64,000 bases of DNA from Podospora pseudocomata (lineage: Eukaryota > Ascomycota > Sordariomycetes > Sordariales > Podosporaceae). Where the stretch lies: contig NC_085889.1 in assembly GCF_035222375.1 (NCBI RefSeq), positions 1,860,001-1,924,000 of the forward strand, read 5' to 3'. Positions 45,116-55,696 of this stretch are shown here, piece by piece. The notes under the pieces were generated by a model. It saw only the letters and a list, made by a program, of their open reading frames with translations. It did not search any database and was not told the origin of the DNA. Position 1 is the stretch's first letter. Each line of letters begins with the position of its first letter. Position numbers and translations under genes: made by a program.

Positions 45116-45542
45116 TGATGAGGCACTTCGGCACCCTGGCACTCCTGGCCGGCCAGCAGCTGTTGGGGTGCAGCCAGCGCAGCGGATGCACAAAATGACA
45201 CAACGGCGCAAAGGGCTCCAATGGGGAGGGTAAAAACGGGCATGGAAGGATGATCTTGTGGGGCAAGTGTCCATATTGCAACTCTTCGGGGGCACCGGGG
45301 GAAAAGAAGGTGGGGGGATCGGGATATGAAGTCCAAGAAAGTGAAAGTCGGGGGGTCTTTCGCTCATCCCATTCCCCCTTCCCATTTTCCCATCATACAT
45401 TCAGGTTTCCCGTGAGAGAAGAAAAGATTGACATTGTGCAGCGGTCACTGACATCAGTTCCATCTGCATCTACATTGTTATTACTGCATCTGGATATACA
45501 CACTTTCTTCTCTCTCTCTTTACACACACCAGCACGACCACA

Positions 45543-46970
45543 ATGGGATCCATCGTCCAAGCACCCGCCCTCACCACCCAGGCCATGCCCTTCAAAGTTC
45601 TCGTCGTGGGCGGCTCCTACGGCGGGCTTTCCGCCGCCCTCAACCTCCAAGATCTCTGCAGTGGTCTCGCACCACGATGCGGCCCCAAGCCAGTCGAGGG
45701 CGCGCCAGTGATCGAGACACCACAGTTCAACGTTGACATCACCATTGTAGACGAACGTGATGGCTTCTGTCAGTAGTCTTTTCATTTACGCCTCTATTTT
45801 GGCCTACCATATGCTAACACACACCCCTCCAGACCACCTCATCGGCTCCCCCCTCGCCCTGGCCGACGAAGACTACGCGGCCAAGTCCTGGGTAAGATAC
45901 GAAGACGTCCCCGCCGTCTCCCAATCCCAAAACATCCGCGTCATCCACGGCTCTGTCAAGTCAGTTGATCAAACCTCCAAGACGGCCACTTACCTCCCCC
46001 ACGGCCTGGTGTCCTCCCCAGAAAACACAAGCACCCTTTCATATGACTTTTTGGTCGCCGCCGCCGGCCTCCGCCGCGTCTGGCCTGTGGTTCCGCAGTC
46101 TCTCCGCAGGAAACAGTTTCTCTTTGAGGCCGGCGACCATATCCGTGCTGCCACTACTGCCCGCCACGGCGTGGTGGTTGTGGGCGGTGGTGCGGTCGGT
46201 ATCGAGATGGCTGCTGAGCTGAAGCTTGTCCAGCCTCAGTTGAAGGTCACGCTTGTGCACTCGAGGGATAAGCTTCTCAGTTCGGAGCCGCTGCCGGATG
46301 AGGTCAAGGATAAGAGTTTGGAGCTGTTGCTTGAGGCGGGGGTTGGCGTGAGGATGAGCACTAGGTTGGATAAGACGGAGGAGGTGGTGGACGAGCAGGG
46401 GAAGAAGGCGGTCAGGGTGTGGTTTACCGATGGGGAGAGCATCCTCGCCGATCAGGTCAGCTTGGCGGTGTCCCGGTCTGTGCCGTCGACGGAGTTTTTG
46501 GGGCTGAAGGAGACTGGTGTGTTGGATGAGGAGGGGTATGTGAAGATCCAGAGTAGCTTGGCTTTCCCGGCTGAGACGCCAAACTGGAGTGATCACTTTG
46601 CTATTGGGGATTTGGTAAAGTGGTCGGGGATTAAGAGGTGCGGCGGGGCTATGCATATGGGTTTTTTCGCTGGGAATAATATTCATCAGAGGATGATTGA
46701 GATTGCTTCTGGAAAGGAGCCTGTCTTCCTTAAGCTGGATGAGATCCCGCCCATGATTGGGTTGGCGGTGGGGAAGAAGGCGGTTTCGTACTGGCCTGCG
46801 ACTGGTGTGTCGGCCGGTGAGGATGTCTCGCAGGCCTTCTTTGGGGATGATCTTGGGTTTACGAGTAAGTTTCTTTTGGCATCCTGAAACTCGAGCTACG
46901 ATGGCACTAACAAAGCGGTTGTACAGTCTGCTGGAATCACTTGGGGCTTGGAAACAGCCAAAAGTTGTGA
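45543..46970 (+). CDS. AIF-like FAD/NAD(P)H oxidoreductase
   Basis: A pyridine nucleotide-disulfide oxidoreductase fold of the AIFM2/FSP1 or Aif1 type, probably reducing quinones or other acceptors with NAD(P)H. Three exons, 45543-45768, 45833-46864 and 46927-46970, encode 433 residues; donors are GTCAGT and GTAAGT. The FAD loop VVGGSYGGLSAA starts near residue 21 (GGSYGG in place of GxGxxG). The second Rossmann motif VVVVGGGAVGIEMAAEL is near residue 189, and FAIGDLV, the FAD-binding Asp block, is near 350. The tiny last exon ends CWNHLGLGNSQKL. There is no clear mitochondrial presequence. An iron-type GATA motif lies upstream, and the sidF/sidI pair begins 285 bp beyond its stop, so a link to iron metabolism is possible but unproven. 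Confidence 0.85.
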
Positions 46971-47254
46971 GGGTGTTTTGAGATGCATAGCGAGATTTTG
47001 GGTTCACAAAAAGTACGTGGTTGGATTTGGTATGACTAGGGTTTAGATCTTATAACATATAGGGGACGTTTCTTTTCTTTTGGTTACAACAAAACTTGTC
47101 GTGATTGAAGTTTTTAGGCCACAGGTACGAGAAATGTTGAAGAATATTGGAATGACCAACTTTTAACACTAACCATCCATGTTGCCCAAACCCATCCATC
47201 CAGAATAACAACTGAAGAAAAAAGACATTACGTATTACACACACAGAGAAAAAA

Positions 47255-48622
47255 TTAAAGCTTAGGAACCAGCCCAACACCAGTACCGCCCATCACCTTG
47301 TCGTTCTCATCCAGAGGGCAAAGCTGGAAGAAGCGCTCCCGCGAGCAACGCACAAAGGCGGAGCGCTTGTGGGGCAGGTCGATGAACTTGTCCAGACCGA
47401 AGCCGTGCATGAGGTCGTACATGAGAACCGAGCTGTTGGTGTACTTGGGCTCACCGACGACGCTCATGGTGCGGGGCTCGTCAAGGAAGAGGTAGTGCAT
47501 CAAGCTCGACCACCAGGCGCTCACACGGTGGGGCCCGCGGTAGCGGACGTCGCCCACGAGGGAGTGTCTGCCGCGGTCGTAGTCGCCGGCAGAGTAGTAC
47601 GCGCCGATGCGGTCCTCCTGTTTTTTTGTTAGTATTTCTTTCCAAATGTCAAGGTGTTGATGAGGAGGGTGGGAAGAACATACCTTGCCCCAGTACACCT
47701 CAAAATAAGCAAAGCAGACGTCGTCGAACCGCGCGAGAATGGTGATCTGATGGGGATCCTCGTGCGCCTTGCGGAGGTACTCCCTGTGCTGCTCGACCGT
47801 GCCCGTCTCGTTCCACCCCTGGGAAACGCGAGGGTCGTTCTGCCAGGTGTGGAACAAGTTGAGGTGTTCGTCGTTCTTGTAGTCGAGCGCGATCATGCTG
47901 AATGTCTCCTTGAGGTGGGGGATGTACCGGCTGTAAATGACGGAGCCGGGGATGGGCTTCGCCCGGCGCCTTGGGTGCCAGCAGAGGGCGGAGGAGTCGC
48001 TGGTTATGACGTACTCGGGGGGCGGGAGGGGGTAGCCCGAGAGGTCGGGGTCCTGCTCTTCGGGGACCCAGGCGGGGCGGGAGCCGAAGGGGGAGCCGGC
48101 GCCTTGCCAGAAGGCACCGCGGGAGATGACGAGCTCCTTTGTTGGGGGGACGTCCTTGATGGCGGTGGTGGGGTGGTCAATGGCTAGGCCGACGGCCTTG
48201 AGCTGAGAGGAGAGCTTGTCGACGCCGGAGCCGAAGAGGGCGAGGCGGAAGGCTTCCTCGGAGGGGCGGAGGATGAAGACGGCGTAGGTGATGAGCCACA
48301 CTTGGCCGACGGTGGGTGGTTGCTCGCCCTTCCAGGTGATGGAGACGGACGCCGTCCGTCTTGCTCTGCCCCAGGCGGTGTTGTTGGAGTCTTTTGGCTT
48401 GTCGCCGAGCTTGAGGTCCTCGGGAGCTGTGAAGAAGATGGCATCGTTGTGAAGAGGCTCGCGAAGGGGCTTGAGGCCCTCACGGGCTTGGAGCTGGAAG
48501 CCCTCCTGGCCCTTGACGACGTGGTAGGCGGTCTGGTAGGGGTGAGGGAGTTTGAGGATGGGCTCGGAAGACGCAGCGTACTCCGCGAGTTGGAGACGCG
48601 CTTTCGTTTGCGTTGACGCCAT
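47255..48622 (-). CDS. sidF: Hydroxyornithine acyltransferase, SidF type
   Basis: SidF transfers the anhydromevalonyl group to N5-hydroxyornithine in fusarinine/TAFC-type siderophore synthesis. Two exons, 48622-47684 and 47617-47255, encode 433 residues. The C-terminal half is a GNAT-like fold of the IucB/MbtK/SidF group: DEHLNLFHTWQNDPRVSQGW, then ILARFDDVCFAYFEVYWGKEDRIGAYY and GDYDRGRHSLVGDVRYRGPH. The N-terminal half is the second acyltransferase-like domain of this family. The 66-nt intron (GTATGT donor) is a multiple of three and stop-free. The C-terminus PKL is a PTS1-like tripeptide, fitting peroxisomal SidF. The related SidL (acetyl donor) is the alternative, but the divergent sidI neighbour favours SidF. 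Start at 48622 (MASTQTKARLQ). Confidence 0.82.
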   Translation of the reverse strand: MASTQTKARLQLAEYAASSEPILKLPHPYQTAYHVVKGQEGFQLQAREGLKPLREPLHNDAIFFTAPEDLKLGDKPKDSNNTAWGRARRTASVSITWKGEQPPTVGQVWLITYAVFILRPSEEAFRLALFGSGVDKLSSQLKAVGLAIDHPTTAIKDVPPTKELVISRGAFWQGAGSPFGSRPAWVPEEQDPDLSGYPLPPPEYVITSDSSALCWHPRRRAKPIPGSVIYSRYIPHLKETFSMIALDYKNDEHLNLFHTWQNDPRVSQGWNETGTVEQHREYLRKAHEDPHQITILARFDDVCFAYFEVYWGKVCSSHPPHQHLDIWKEILTKKQEDRIGAYYSAGDYDRGRHSLVGDVRYRGPHRVSAWWSSLMHYLFLDEPRTMSVVGEPKYTNSSVLMYDLMHGFGLDKFIDLPHKRSAFVRCSRERFFQLCPLDENDKVMGGTGVGLVPKL

Positions 48623-49036
48623 TGTGATACTGTGTGTGATCGGGTTCGCGGGAGAAACGTATGACGACACTACTACACTGATGAGAGAGTGGTAGTTTTG
48701 TCTGACACTCAAGAAGACTACACGTAGCTTTTTTTTTTTTTTTTTTTACACCTTCGGAAAAGCTGTCCCAATTCGTCTTCACATGTCCAGTGGGAAAATA
48801 AACAGAAAGAATAAAACAAGGATGCCCCTCCCCCACTAGACTCTCAATGAAATGCAACCCCCAGGGCAACTCGCAACCGAAGAGATGCTTCTTGGGTCAA
48901 ACGAGGACCGAAGGCGTGGCTCCTAGATCCATGGTGCCGGTGGAAACCGGTTTGCTGCTTTCATCTTTCCAGCCAAAGGCTCCGAAACGATGGCCAATGG
49001 GTGGTTGCACAGAAGCCATGGCGTGCTGGGGAACGG

Positions 49037-49045
49037 ATCTGATAA
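49037..49045 (+). promoter_or_regulatory. SreA-type site ATCTGATAA
   Basis: First of four matches to the iron-responsive GATA-factor consensus ATCWGATAA in the sidF/sidI intergenic region. Confidence 0.65.
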
Positions 49046-49069
49046 CTTTGTTCGGACGCCAGAAAGCGG

Positions 49070-49078
49070 ATCAGATAA
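49070..49078 (+). promoter_or_regulatory. SreA-type site ATCAGATAA
   Basis: Second site, 25 bp after the first and in the same orientation. The closeness suggests cooperative binding. Confidence 0.65.
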
Positions 49079-49360
49079 TTTTTGTCTGCAGACCCCTGTC
49101 AGACCTCCACCCTTGGCCAACCGACCTCGGAGGGAGGGGACACAGAACAGAAGACTTGAGAAATTCCGAGGACGTTGTGTGACTTTGATGGCATCATTCT
49201 GCAGGCCATGGCAACTGGCAAGTCTCTCCTCGTTGTAAAGAACCATGTCACAAGAATAAAAGAGTGAGGCACGAACTCAGCTGTAGAAAGGTCTTCTCTT
49301 CCGAGACAGAGACGAAAAAAACGTGAAAACCCACGACACAAAGACTTGGCATGATTAATC

Positions 49361-49369
49361 TTATCAGAT
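49361..49369 (-). promoter_or_regulatory. SreA-type site (minus strand)
   Basis: TTATCAGAT on the plus strand, that is ATCTGATAA on the minus strand. Third site in the sidF/sidI region. Confidence 0.65.
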
Positions 49370-49472
49370 CGTTTTGATGCCGGCTGTTCTGAGGCATTTT
49401 ACAGGGGTTGCAGTGGACAGTGCGGGTCTGAAAATCATACCATTGCCCCCTGCTCAGTTGCAGCCTTCGACT

Positions 49473-49481
49473 TTATCAGAT
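49473..49481 (-). promoter_or_regulatory. SreA-type site (minus strand)
   Basis: TTATCAGAT on the plus strand. Fourth site, inverted relative to the first two. Confidence 0.65.
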
Positions 49482-50177
49482 GGAGCTAGCACCAAACTGT
49501 CCATCTCGTCCTTTCCGCTCTTCACGGCAAACCTCTGCGGGCCAAGTTTCTCGGAGCAAGAGAGAAAAATCTGCCATGCACCCCACCTTCTCTGTGTTCC
49601 AGCCGAGGATCTTCACTTCTTCTCCTACCGACTGACCGCATCCGATGGAGAAACGAAGCACTGGAGATGCTGTTCACGCAGTCCAGGTCTGACTCGACAG
49701 GCCCAAGGTCAGGAGACAGCAGCATCACAACAGGATCGGTGGAAGGGGAGCTTGTGTGAATCACATCTTATCAATCTAATCAGTGGCTGGCTGGACATGC
49801 CGACATGAGGACGCGTCACATTCACGATTGGCCACCGGTTGCCAGGAAGCCTGGCCATGCGGCACAAATTTGGTCTCCAGCAAAAGGGGGTCCCCCCCTC
49901 CTTCTGCTTCATGGGTGTGTAGGGCCGCATGCCATTCCGTCATAACCCTCCCGTTGCCGGCCCCGGCATGGCGGTTCTCGACTCTTCTGGGATGTCTTGT
50001 AATTTGTTGAAGAAGTTGTGAAGCCGTTCTGTCGTTCTGGTAGTACCAGTCTTGCTCTTGTCGACCGGGGCTTTTACATACGTTAATATCGAGCCGAGAA
50101 TAAACCCCGAGCTTCTCGCCATCGCCCTTCCTCCAGACAGCCGGGAATCACACAGTTCACGCCAGATTGTTATCAAA

Positions 50178-51964
50178 ATGTCTGCCGTACACAATCCCGT
50201 CGAAGAGGCCGTTGTCCTCCCACAACCTCAGAGGCTGTCCCTTCTCAAGGGCCCAACAGATCCTCCTCTTGTCGACCTCACCCTCGGAGAACTCCTCAAC
50301 CTTCAGTGCCTGCACCACGGAAACAGAGAGGGAATTCTGATTCCATGGACAGGAGCGAGATGGACCTACAATGAGCTCAATCACTACAGTCGGCTGCTGG
50401 CCGCCGCCCTTCTAGTGATGGGCATCGGTGTTGGTGACAGAGTCGGCATCATGGCTGGCAACTGCGAACAATATGCTGCTGTTTTCTTCGCCGCCACCAG
50501 GATAGGAGCCATTCTCGTCATCATGAACAACACTTATACCCCTACTGAGGCCTTGTACGGTCTCGACTTCTCGGGTATGTCCCAGCTCTGATGGGTGATC
50601 ACCGTGATGCTAACAACGATCCAGAATGCAAGGTTTTCTTCACCACCAAGAAGATTGGCCGTCTCGATCAAGGCCCACTACTCACACAACTTGCTGCCAG
50701 AGCGACTGGCCCCAAGGTTGTGATCCTTCGCGGTGATTCCGAGGGTTACCCAACCTACAAGGAGCTTCTCACCCAAGGAGCCAGGGTAGATCCCGAGCGC
50801 CTTCATCATGCTGAGAGCAAGGTGCTTCCTCACCTTGTTTGCAACCTCCAGTTCACCAGCGGCACAACCGGTCTTCCCAAAGCTGCAATGCTCACTCATC
50901 ACAACATTGTCAACAACTCCAGGTTCATCGGAGACCGCATGAGACTCACACACAACGACGTTCTCTGCTGCCCGCCTCCTCTGTTCCACTGCTTCGGTCT
51001 GGTGCTTGGCCTCATGGCCGTCATCACTCACGGTGGAAAGATCATCTACCCTGCCGAGGTGTTCGACGCACCTGCTACCCTCCGGACCATCATTGAGGAA
51101 CAGTGCACCGCTGTTCATGGCGTCCCAGCCATGTTCGACAGTCTTTTGACTCTTCCCGAAGCCAAGAACCTCAAGGCGGCCGACCTCCGACTCCGCACCG
51201 GCATCGTGGCCGGCGCCCCCGTCCCTCGCTACCTAATGGAGCTCATGGTCTCCAAGCTCGGCATGAAGGAGTTCACATCCAGCTACGGTCTCACCGAGGC
51301 CTCTCCCACTTGCTTCAACGCTTTCACCGACGACCCCATCGACACCCGTCTCACCACCGTTGGCACTCTGATGCCTCACGCCCGAGCCAAAATTGTGGAC
51401 CGCGACGGTGTGATTGTGCCCATCGGCACCCGGGGTGAGCTCTGCATCGGCGGGTACCAGCTCCAGGCCGGCTACTGGAACAACTCGGAAAAGACCAACG
51501 ACTGCATGATGAAGGACGAGGCCGGCGTCTTGTGGCTGCACACCGGTGACGAGGCCGTCTTTGACGAGCGTGGATACTGCACCATTACCGGTCGGTTCAA
51601 GGACATCATCATTCGAGGAGGGGAGAACATCTACCCGCTCGAGATTGAGGAACGGCTGGTCGTCCACCCGTCCATCTCCATGGCTGTGGTTGTCGGGCTG
51701 AAGGATGCACACTATGGCGAGGTTGTCGGTGCGTTTCTTCAGCTTGACCCTGCTCACACTGCTAGCACGAAGCCCACTGTTGAGGAGGTGCGTGAGTGGT
51801 GTAGGCGAAAGCTGGGGAAGCACAAGGCGCCCACTCATGTGTTTTGGCTGGGCCATGATGGGGTTCCTGCTGCGGTGCCATTGACGGGGAGTGGAAAGGT
51901 GAGAAAGTTTGAGATGGCTCAGTGGGGGAATAAGTTACTTGAGGGTGCCAAGGCGAAGCTTTGA
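50178..51964 (+). CDS. sidI: Acyl-CoA ligase, SidI type
   Basis: SidI makes mevalonyl-CoA, the precursor of the anhydromevalonyl group SidF uses. Two exons, 50178-50574 and 50625-51964, encode 578 residues; the intron has a GTATGT donor and a GCTAACA branch. It is an ANL-superfamily enzyme: the P-loop TSGTTGLPKAAML is at about residue 209, YGLTEASP at about 352, HTGDEAVFDERGY at about 438, GRFKDIIIRGGENIYP at about 454, and the C-terminal lysine lies in LTGSGKVRKFEM. The C-terminus is AKL, a good PTS1. The N-terminus has QRLSLLKG, which resembles but does not match a PTS2. As a general medium-chain acyl-CoA ligase it would be an ordinary call. The head-to-head sidF neighbour and four iron-type GATA sites favour SidI. 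Confidence 0.82.
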
Positions 51965-52289
51965 GGGGTTGGTGTGAGGAAGGTCTAGCTGGGGAGCCGT
52001 GATAGTGGTTGGACAGAAGTTGGCCGGGAAAAGGAAAGACGGAGTTTGCATAATTTGGGTGGGATTGGGCGGGGAAATTTGCATTTTCTTTTTGCTTGGC
52101 TTGGATACAAAAATGATAATACACACCATGACATCGATTCTGTGGCGCCTAGAATTGCCCACGAATGACGAAGAGACAAGCCCCCAACGACGACCTGAAC
52201 CGAGCCACAACCGCACAACTAAACAAGTGATGAGCTCCTTCTCAGTAGACCAATAGTCCTAATTACCTCGCTAATTAACATACTTCACA
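51965..52289. other. Spacer sidI to tRNA-Val
   Basis: No gene seen; 3' flank of sidI and 5' flank of the tRNA. Confidence 0.4.
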
Positions 52290-52362
52290 GGCCGGCTGGT
52301 GTAGTGGTTATCACGTTTGTCTCACACACAAAAGGTGCCAGGTTCGATCCCTGGGTCGGTCA
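52290..52362 (+). tRNA. tRNA-Val (CAC)
   Basis: 73-nt cloverleaf: acceptor stem GGCCGGC pairs with GTCGGTC (two G-T wobbles). The anticodon stem TTTGT/ACAAA carries loop CTCACAC with anticodon CAC, and the T-arm is CCAGG-TTCGATC-CCTGG. No intron. A TTTT run lies a few bases downstream. Confidence 0.93.
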
Positions 52363-53154
52363 AATCAAAAGTTATCTTTTGCTTCCCAGCTCAGCACCCA
52401 TAGTTGGGATTGCCTCTGCTTTTTGGACTCGAAGGAGGGAGGCACAGAACACAAGATTTTGCTGCTTGATAGGAGTGTGTCGTCCCCTGATGATTTACAA
52501 AGGAGAAACCTGCTGATATATCCTGCTGGCCCATTATCGATCAGCTGACATTGAGATAAAAGATAACGAGTGTGTAAAATAGTTACAGCGACATGTATAT
52601 CATCTGTCTGAGATGTACTCAGAACACCAAGAGCTTGGAGTTTGATTGTGGTAGAGTCGGGCATCTGCTGTTCAATATTGATGTAGACTCGGGTCATTGG
52701 TAAGTAGATCCGTTGATCCAAAGAGAGACCTTGGGAATGATTGAAATCAAGGAAGATTAATAGTTATATTTGGGGGTTGGGATCTCACTGAAACCAACAC
52801 AACAGCCAACCAGTTCACACTTCAAGACACACTCAAGCTGTTGCACCCAATGCACCTCCATTATAGCCAAACTCTCTGAGAAAACTAATAAAGTACAAAT
52901 AAATCGACATAAATGTGCAAAAAGCATTTGTATTCAAATCATATCTGGTATCTTCCTAACAACAAAGCTCCATCAACCACACAATGTCATGAGCAAGTGC
53001 AGAACAATAGACTCAAGCAAACACCGCCGCAACCGCCGAGATTTCACGTGAAAGCTTCTCCACTTCTCCGCCTCAACACATGTACTTGTCGTTTCCTGGC
53101 TACCAACGGTTCTGCAAAACATAACTATTTCATCTCTGACTGCATCATCCTGGG
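52363..53154. other. Intergenic, nothing recognised
   Basis: About 0.8 kb, rather AT-rich between 52850 and 53000. It is the 3' flank of the leftward lipase gene. Confidence 0.4.
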
Positions 53155-55696
53155 CTATAGCACGGAGTCTTTTCGTGGTGAGCCGCTGTGATAGGGGTCC
53201 GAATCGCTGTCGACATCCGCATCTGAATGATGATTGTTTCTTGGAGGGGAGGATCTCACGATCTTGATGCCGACCGGGGTAATAGCCACCTGCGATTCTT
53301 TGTGCGGGTCGTCAACGTTGAAATCCTCCATTGCCACTGCCGAGTCGTCTCCCGCATGACTTGGAGATAGAGGCTTTGCGAAGTCATATAATAGTATCCC
53401 GGGCGAATGGGAGTAATCGTGATGTACGGGCCGTCCAGCACGCAAGCTACCGTGGCTCTGGCTAGCACGCTTGAGTCGTGGCTTGCTCCTCGTACGGGGT
53501 CTGCTGGTAGCACGTGTTTTGCTACCAGGACGTCGTGTACCGGCCCGGTGCATCCTGTTCCGGCCACGAAGGCTCATCTCTAGTTTTTCATCCTCTTCCG
53601 ACTCTTTGTCCGTCCACTCGTCCTCCATATCCTGCATATTCTGGAAAAGCTTCTCGTGTCTGGCCGCCAGCAGTTGGATGCTACCACCAGAACTGCGGCG
53701 TCTTCTGTCCCAAGCTCTTACAGGAGTCGCTTCGCCAGATGATGGCTCTTGGTCACAAGGCGTATAACTAGAACGTGCATAGCCTCCGGTCGTGAGCTCA
53801 ACACTTTTACCTCTGCTGTGAAGTGTTCTTCTCGTCGGGCCCTGCGGCTCTGAGACTCCCACAAGACGACGAAGCTCTACCTGGCTCTTGCTGAACACCA
53901 CCCGGGCCCTCAGGTTGTGAACGGCCTGGTCCAGCGCCAGCTCAATAGCCAGTCGATCACGGATGCGGCTGAGTTTAGGCCAGGTTGCCCTCTCACCAAT
54001 CAGGCAGTTGCGCATCATGAAGTCCGGTGTGGGGTTCTTCAAGATCAGAGGCAAGTCATGCACAGCCGTCTCGGGAAGAATGGTGATATCCCCCGAGTAC
54101 TTCTGGCTTAAGATGCAGCGCAATTTGGTAAACAGGTTGGGAAAGATGCCCAACTCTGTCATGAACTGGAGTCTGTGGAGTGTTTCATCCTTGGCCAGTG
54201 TTGTGAGCGTGTCTAGCCAGGCCCCGCTGTCTGGGGATTCTTTCTGCTGACGAAGCTTTCCTGGGGTTGTCGCCGGATAAAGACGGTCGTCCTTGGAGAG
54301 GAAAGGAACGATATGTGGGTTGACCTGTGAGACGATGAAATGGTTGACGTTGAACATCTCGGCAAGTCGGGTCATGGGCAGGTCATTGTCCACCGAGCCA
54401 TCAATCCAGTGTTGTGGTGTTGGGTTCCAGGGCACATGGGCACCGGTTGCTGGATCTTTGACTAGCAAAGAGGCAGCCTGGAAGACGAGAGGAACCGAAC
54501 ACGAAGCTGCTACGGCTGACCAGATCATGACATTTGGGGCCGTGATGTAGTTGAGCAGCCTAGGCAGCTCGTAAATCGAAGCTGAAGACACGCAAATGTT
54601 GCATATTCTTCTTGTCCGGTTGTAGGCCTCTTGGAATGTCACGTCACCGAGCCAGCTGCGCATTACCCTGGTCAGGTTCGATATGTCGGCCCAGCACCCT
54701 TCGGTAAGGAGTCGTCGAATGTGATCAGAAAGACCGTCCTTCTCGCCTTCGAAAACGCCCAAGTCTCCATAAGGGAACGCCTCGACCAAGGCGGGAATTT
54801 CTTCGTCCTTGCGTGTACAAAGAACAGCACAAACAATTGAACCAGCCGAAGCACCCGAGATGATGCGCGGCAGCAGCTTGGATTCATAGAGTGCCTTCAA
54901 GACGCCGATGTGGGACATGCCAAAGGTTGCTCCGCCGCTCAGGAGCAGAGCACTCCTTCCGAAACTCTGTCGAGCGTAGAGCATGCCCTCCAGCAAATCT
55001 TGGGGTTCCATGCCGGCCGGGATCGAGTAGGCACTCTTCTCCACCAGTGCCTCGATCGTTTTGACGGCCGAGTCCACGTAGCGTTCGATGAGGCTCTTGG
55101 TCCCAATGTACGAATGGCGGTACAAGTCAATGTTTCCCATTCCACCAAGGTCTCGCGAGAGGGCTGTTCGGATGAGATACATCATGGTGCTGATATCACA
55201 GTCGATCCGGGCAGCATCCAACTCCTTGAGCTTGAGTCGGATCAGTTGGGGGTGGTAGTCGCCACTTGCATCGTCGAGCTTCCATTCGTCATTCCCTTCG
55301 AGCGCATCTAATTCTTTAGCAGCGGCGTTCCAATCCCGCAGCGAAGTAGCCTGGTGTGGTGTTAGTACATGATCACCAGAGTGCACGTGCCCCCTCCGAA
55401 GCATGGTGCCTGCTTACGCTGTGCATGCGCGCTGCCAGAATCTGCATCCTCTCCTCCGTCCGCCTCTTATCCTCGCGTTCCGACTCGGTGAGGCCATCTC
55501 GCCATGATAAGACAAGGTTGCTAGCGTCCCGGACAATCTTGGTTAATGGTGGGATGTAGGAGTGTGAAGGTGATGTTTTCTTCTTCAGCTTTAGCGGCGC
55601 CGGCCTCGGCCTCGGCCTCTTGGACGCTTTGAGCTTGCCATCCTCAACAGTGTTGACTTGAATAATGGGAGGGCCATGAACGAGCAGGTCCGTCAT
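53155..55696 (-). CDS. Patatin-type triacylglycerol lipase (Tgl3/4/5-like)
   Basis: A lipid-droplet lipase that hydrolyses triacylglycerol, possibly with lysophospholipid acyltransferase activity as in yeast Tgl3-5. Two exons, 55696-55418 and 55350-53155, encode 824 residues; the intron has a GTAAGC donor and a GTACTAACA branch. The patatin oxyanion loop SGGATFGMSHIGVLKAL is near residue 232. The nucleophile elbow GASAGS is near 257 and the catalytic Asp in DGSVDND near 410, giving a complete Ser-Asp dyad. The domain in front (residues ~95-230), with WKLDDASGDYHPQLI-like text, is the DUF3336 part typical of these lipases. The ~270-residue C-terminus is Arg/Ser-rich and probably regulatory, with an acidic DSDSDPYH end. 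The start at 55696 is the only suitable ATG upstream of the intron. Confidence 0.92.

Larger units (their letters stand above)
44530..45542. other. Intergenic with SreA-like motif and CTG repeat
   Basis: About 1 kb upstream of the AIF-like gene. It contains an exact ATCTGATAA (44741-44749), a telomere-like GGGTTAGGGTT near 44634 and a CTG tract (about 45090-45115). Frames here are low-complexity shadows. Confidence 0.5.
48623..50177. promoter_or_regulatory. Divergent sidF/sidI control region
   Basis: 1555 bp between the two start codons. It contains four exact ATCWGATAA sites within 445 bp (49037-49481), listed separately, and a 19-nt T-run near 48730. No convincing gene lies inside; short frames at 48847-49182 and 49374-49808 lack domains. 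Confidence 0.75.

Noticed and set aside
46039-47007. 322-codon minus-strand frame opposite the AIF-like gene
   Set aside because: Shadow frame without domain; the plus strand has complete Rossmann motifs.
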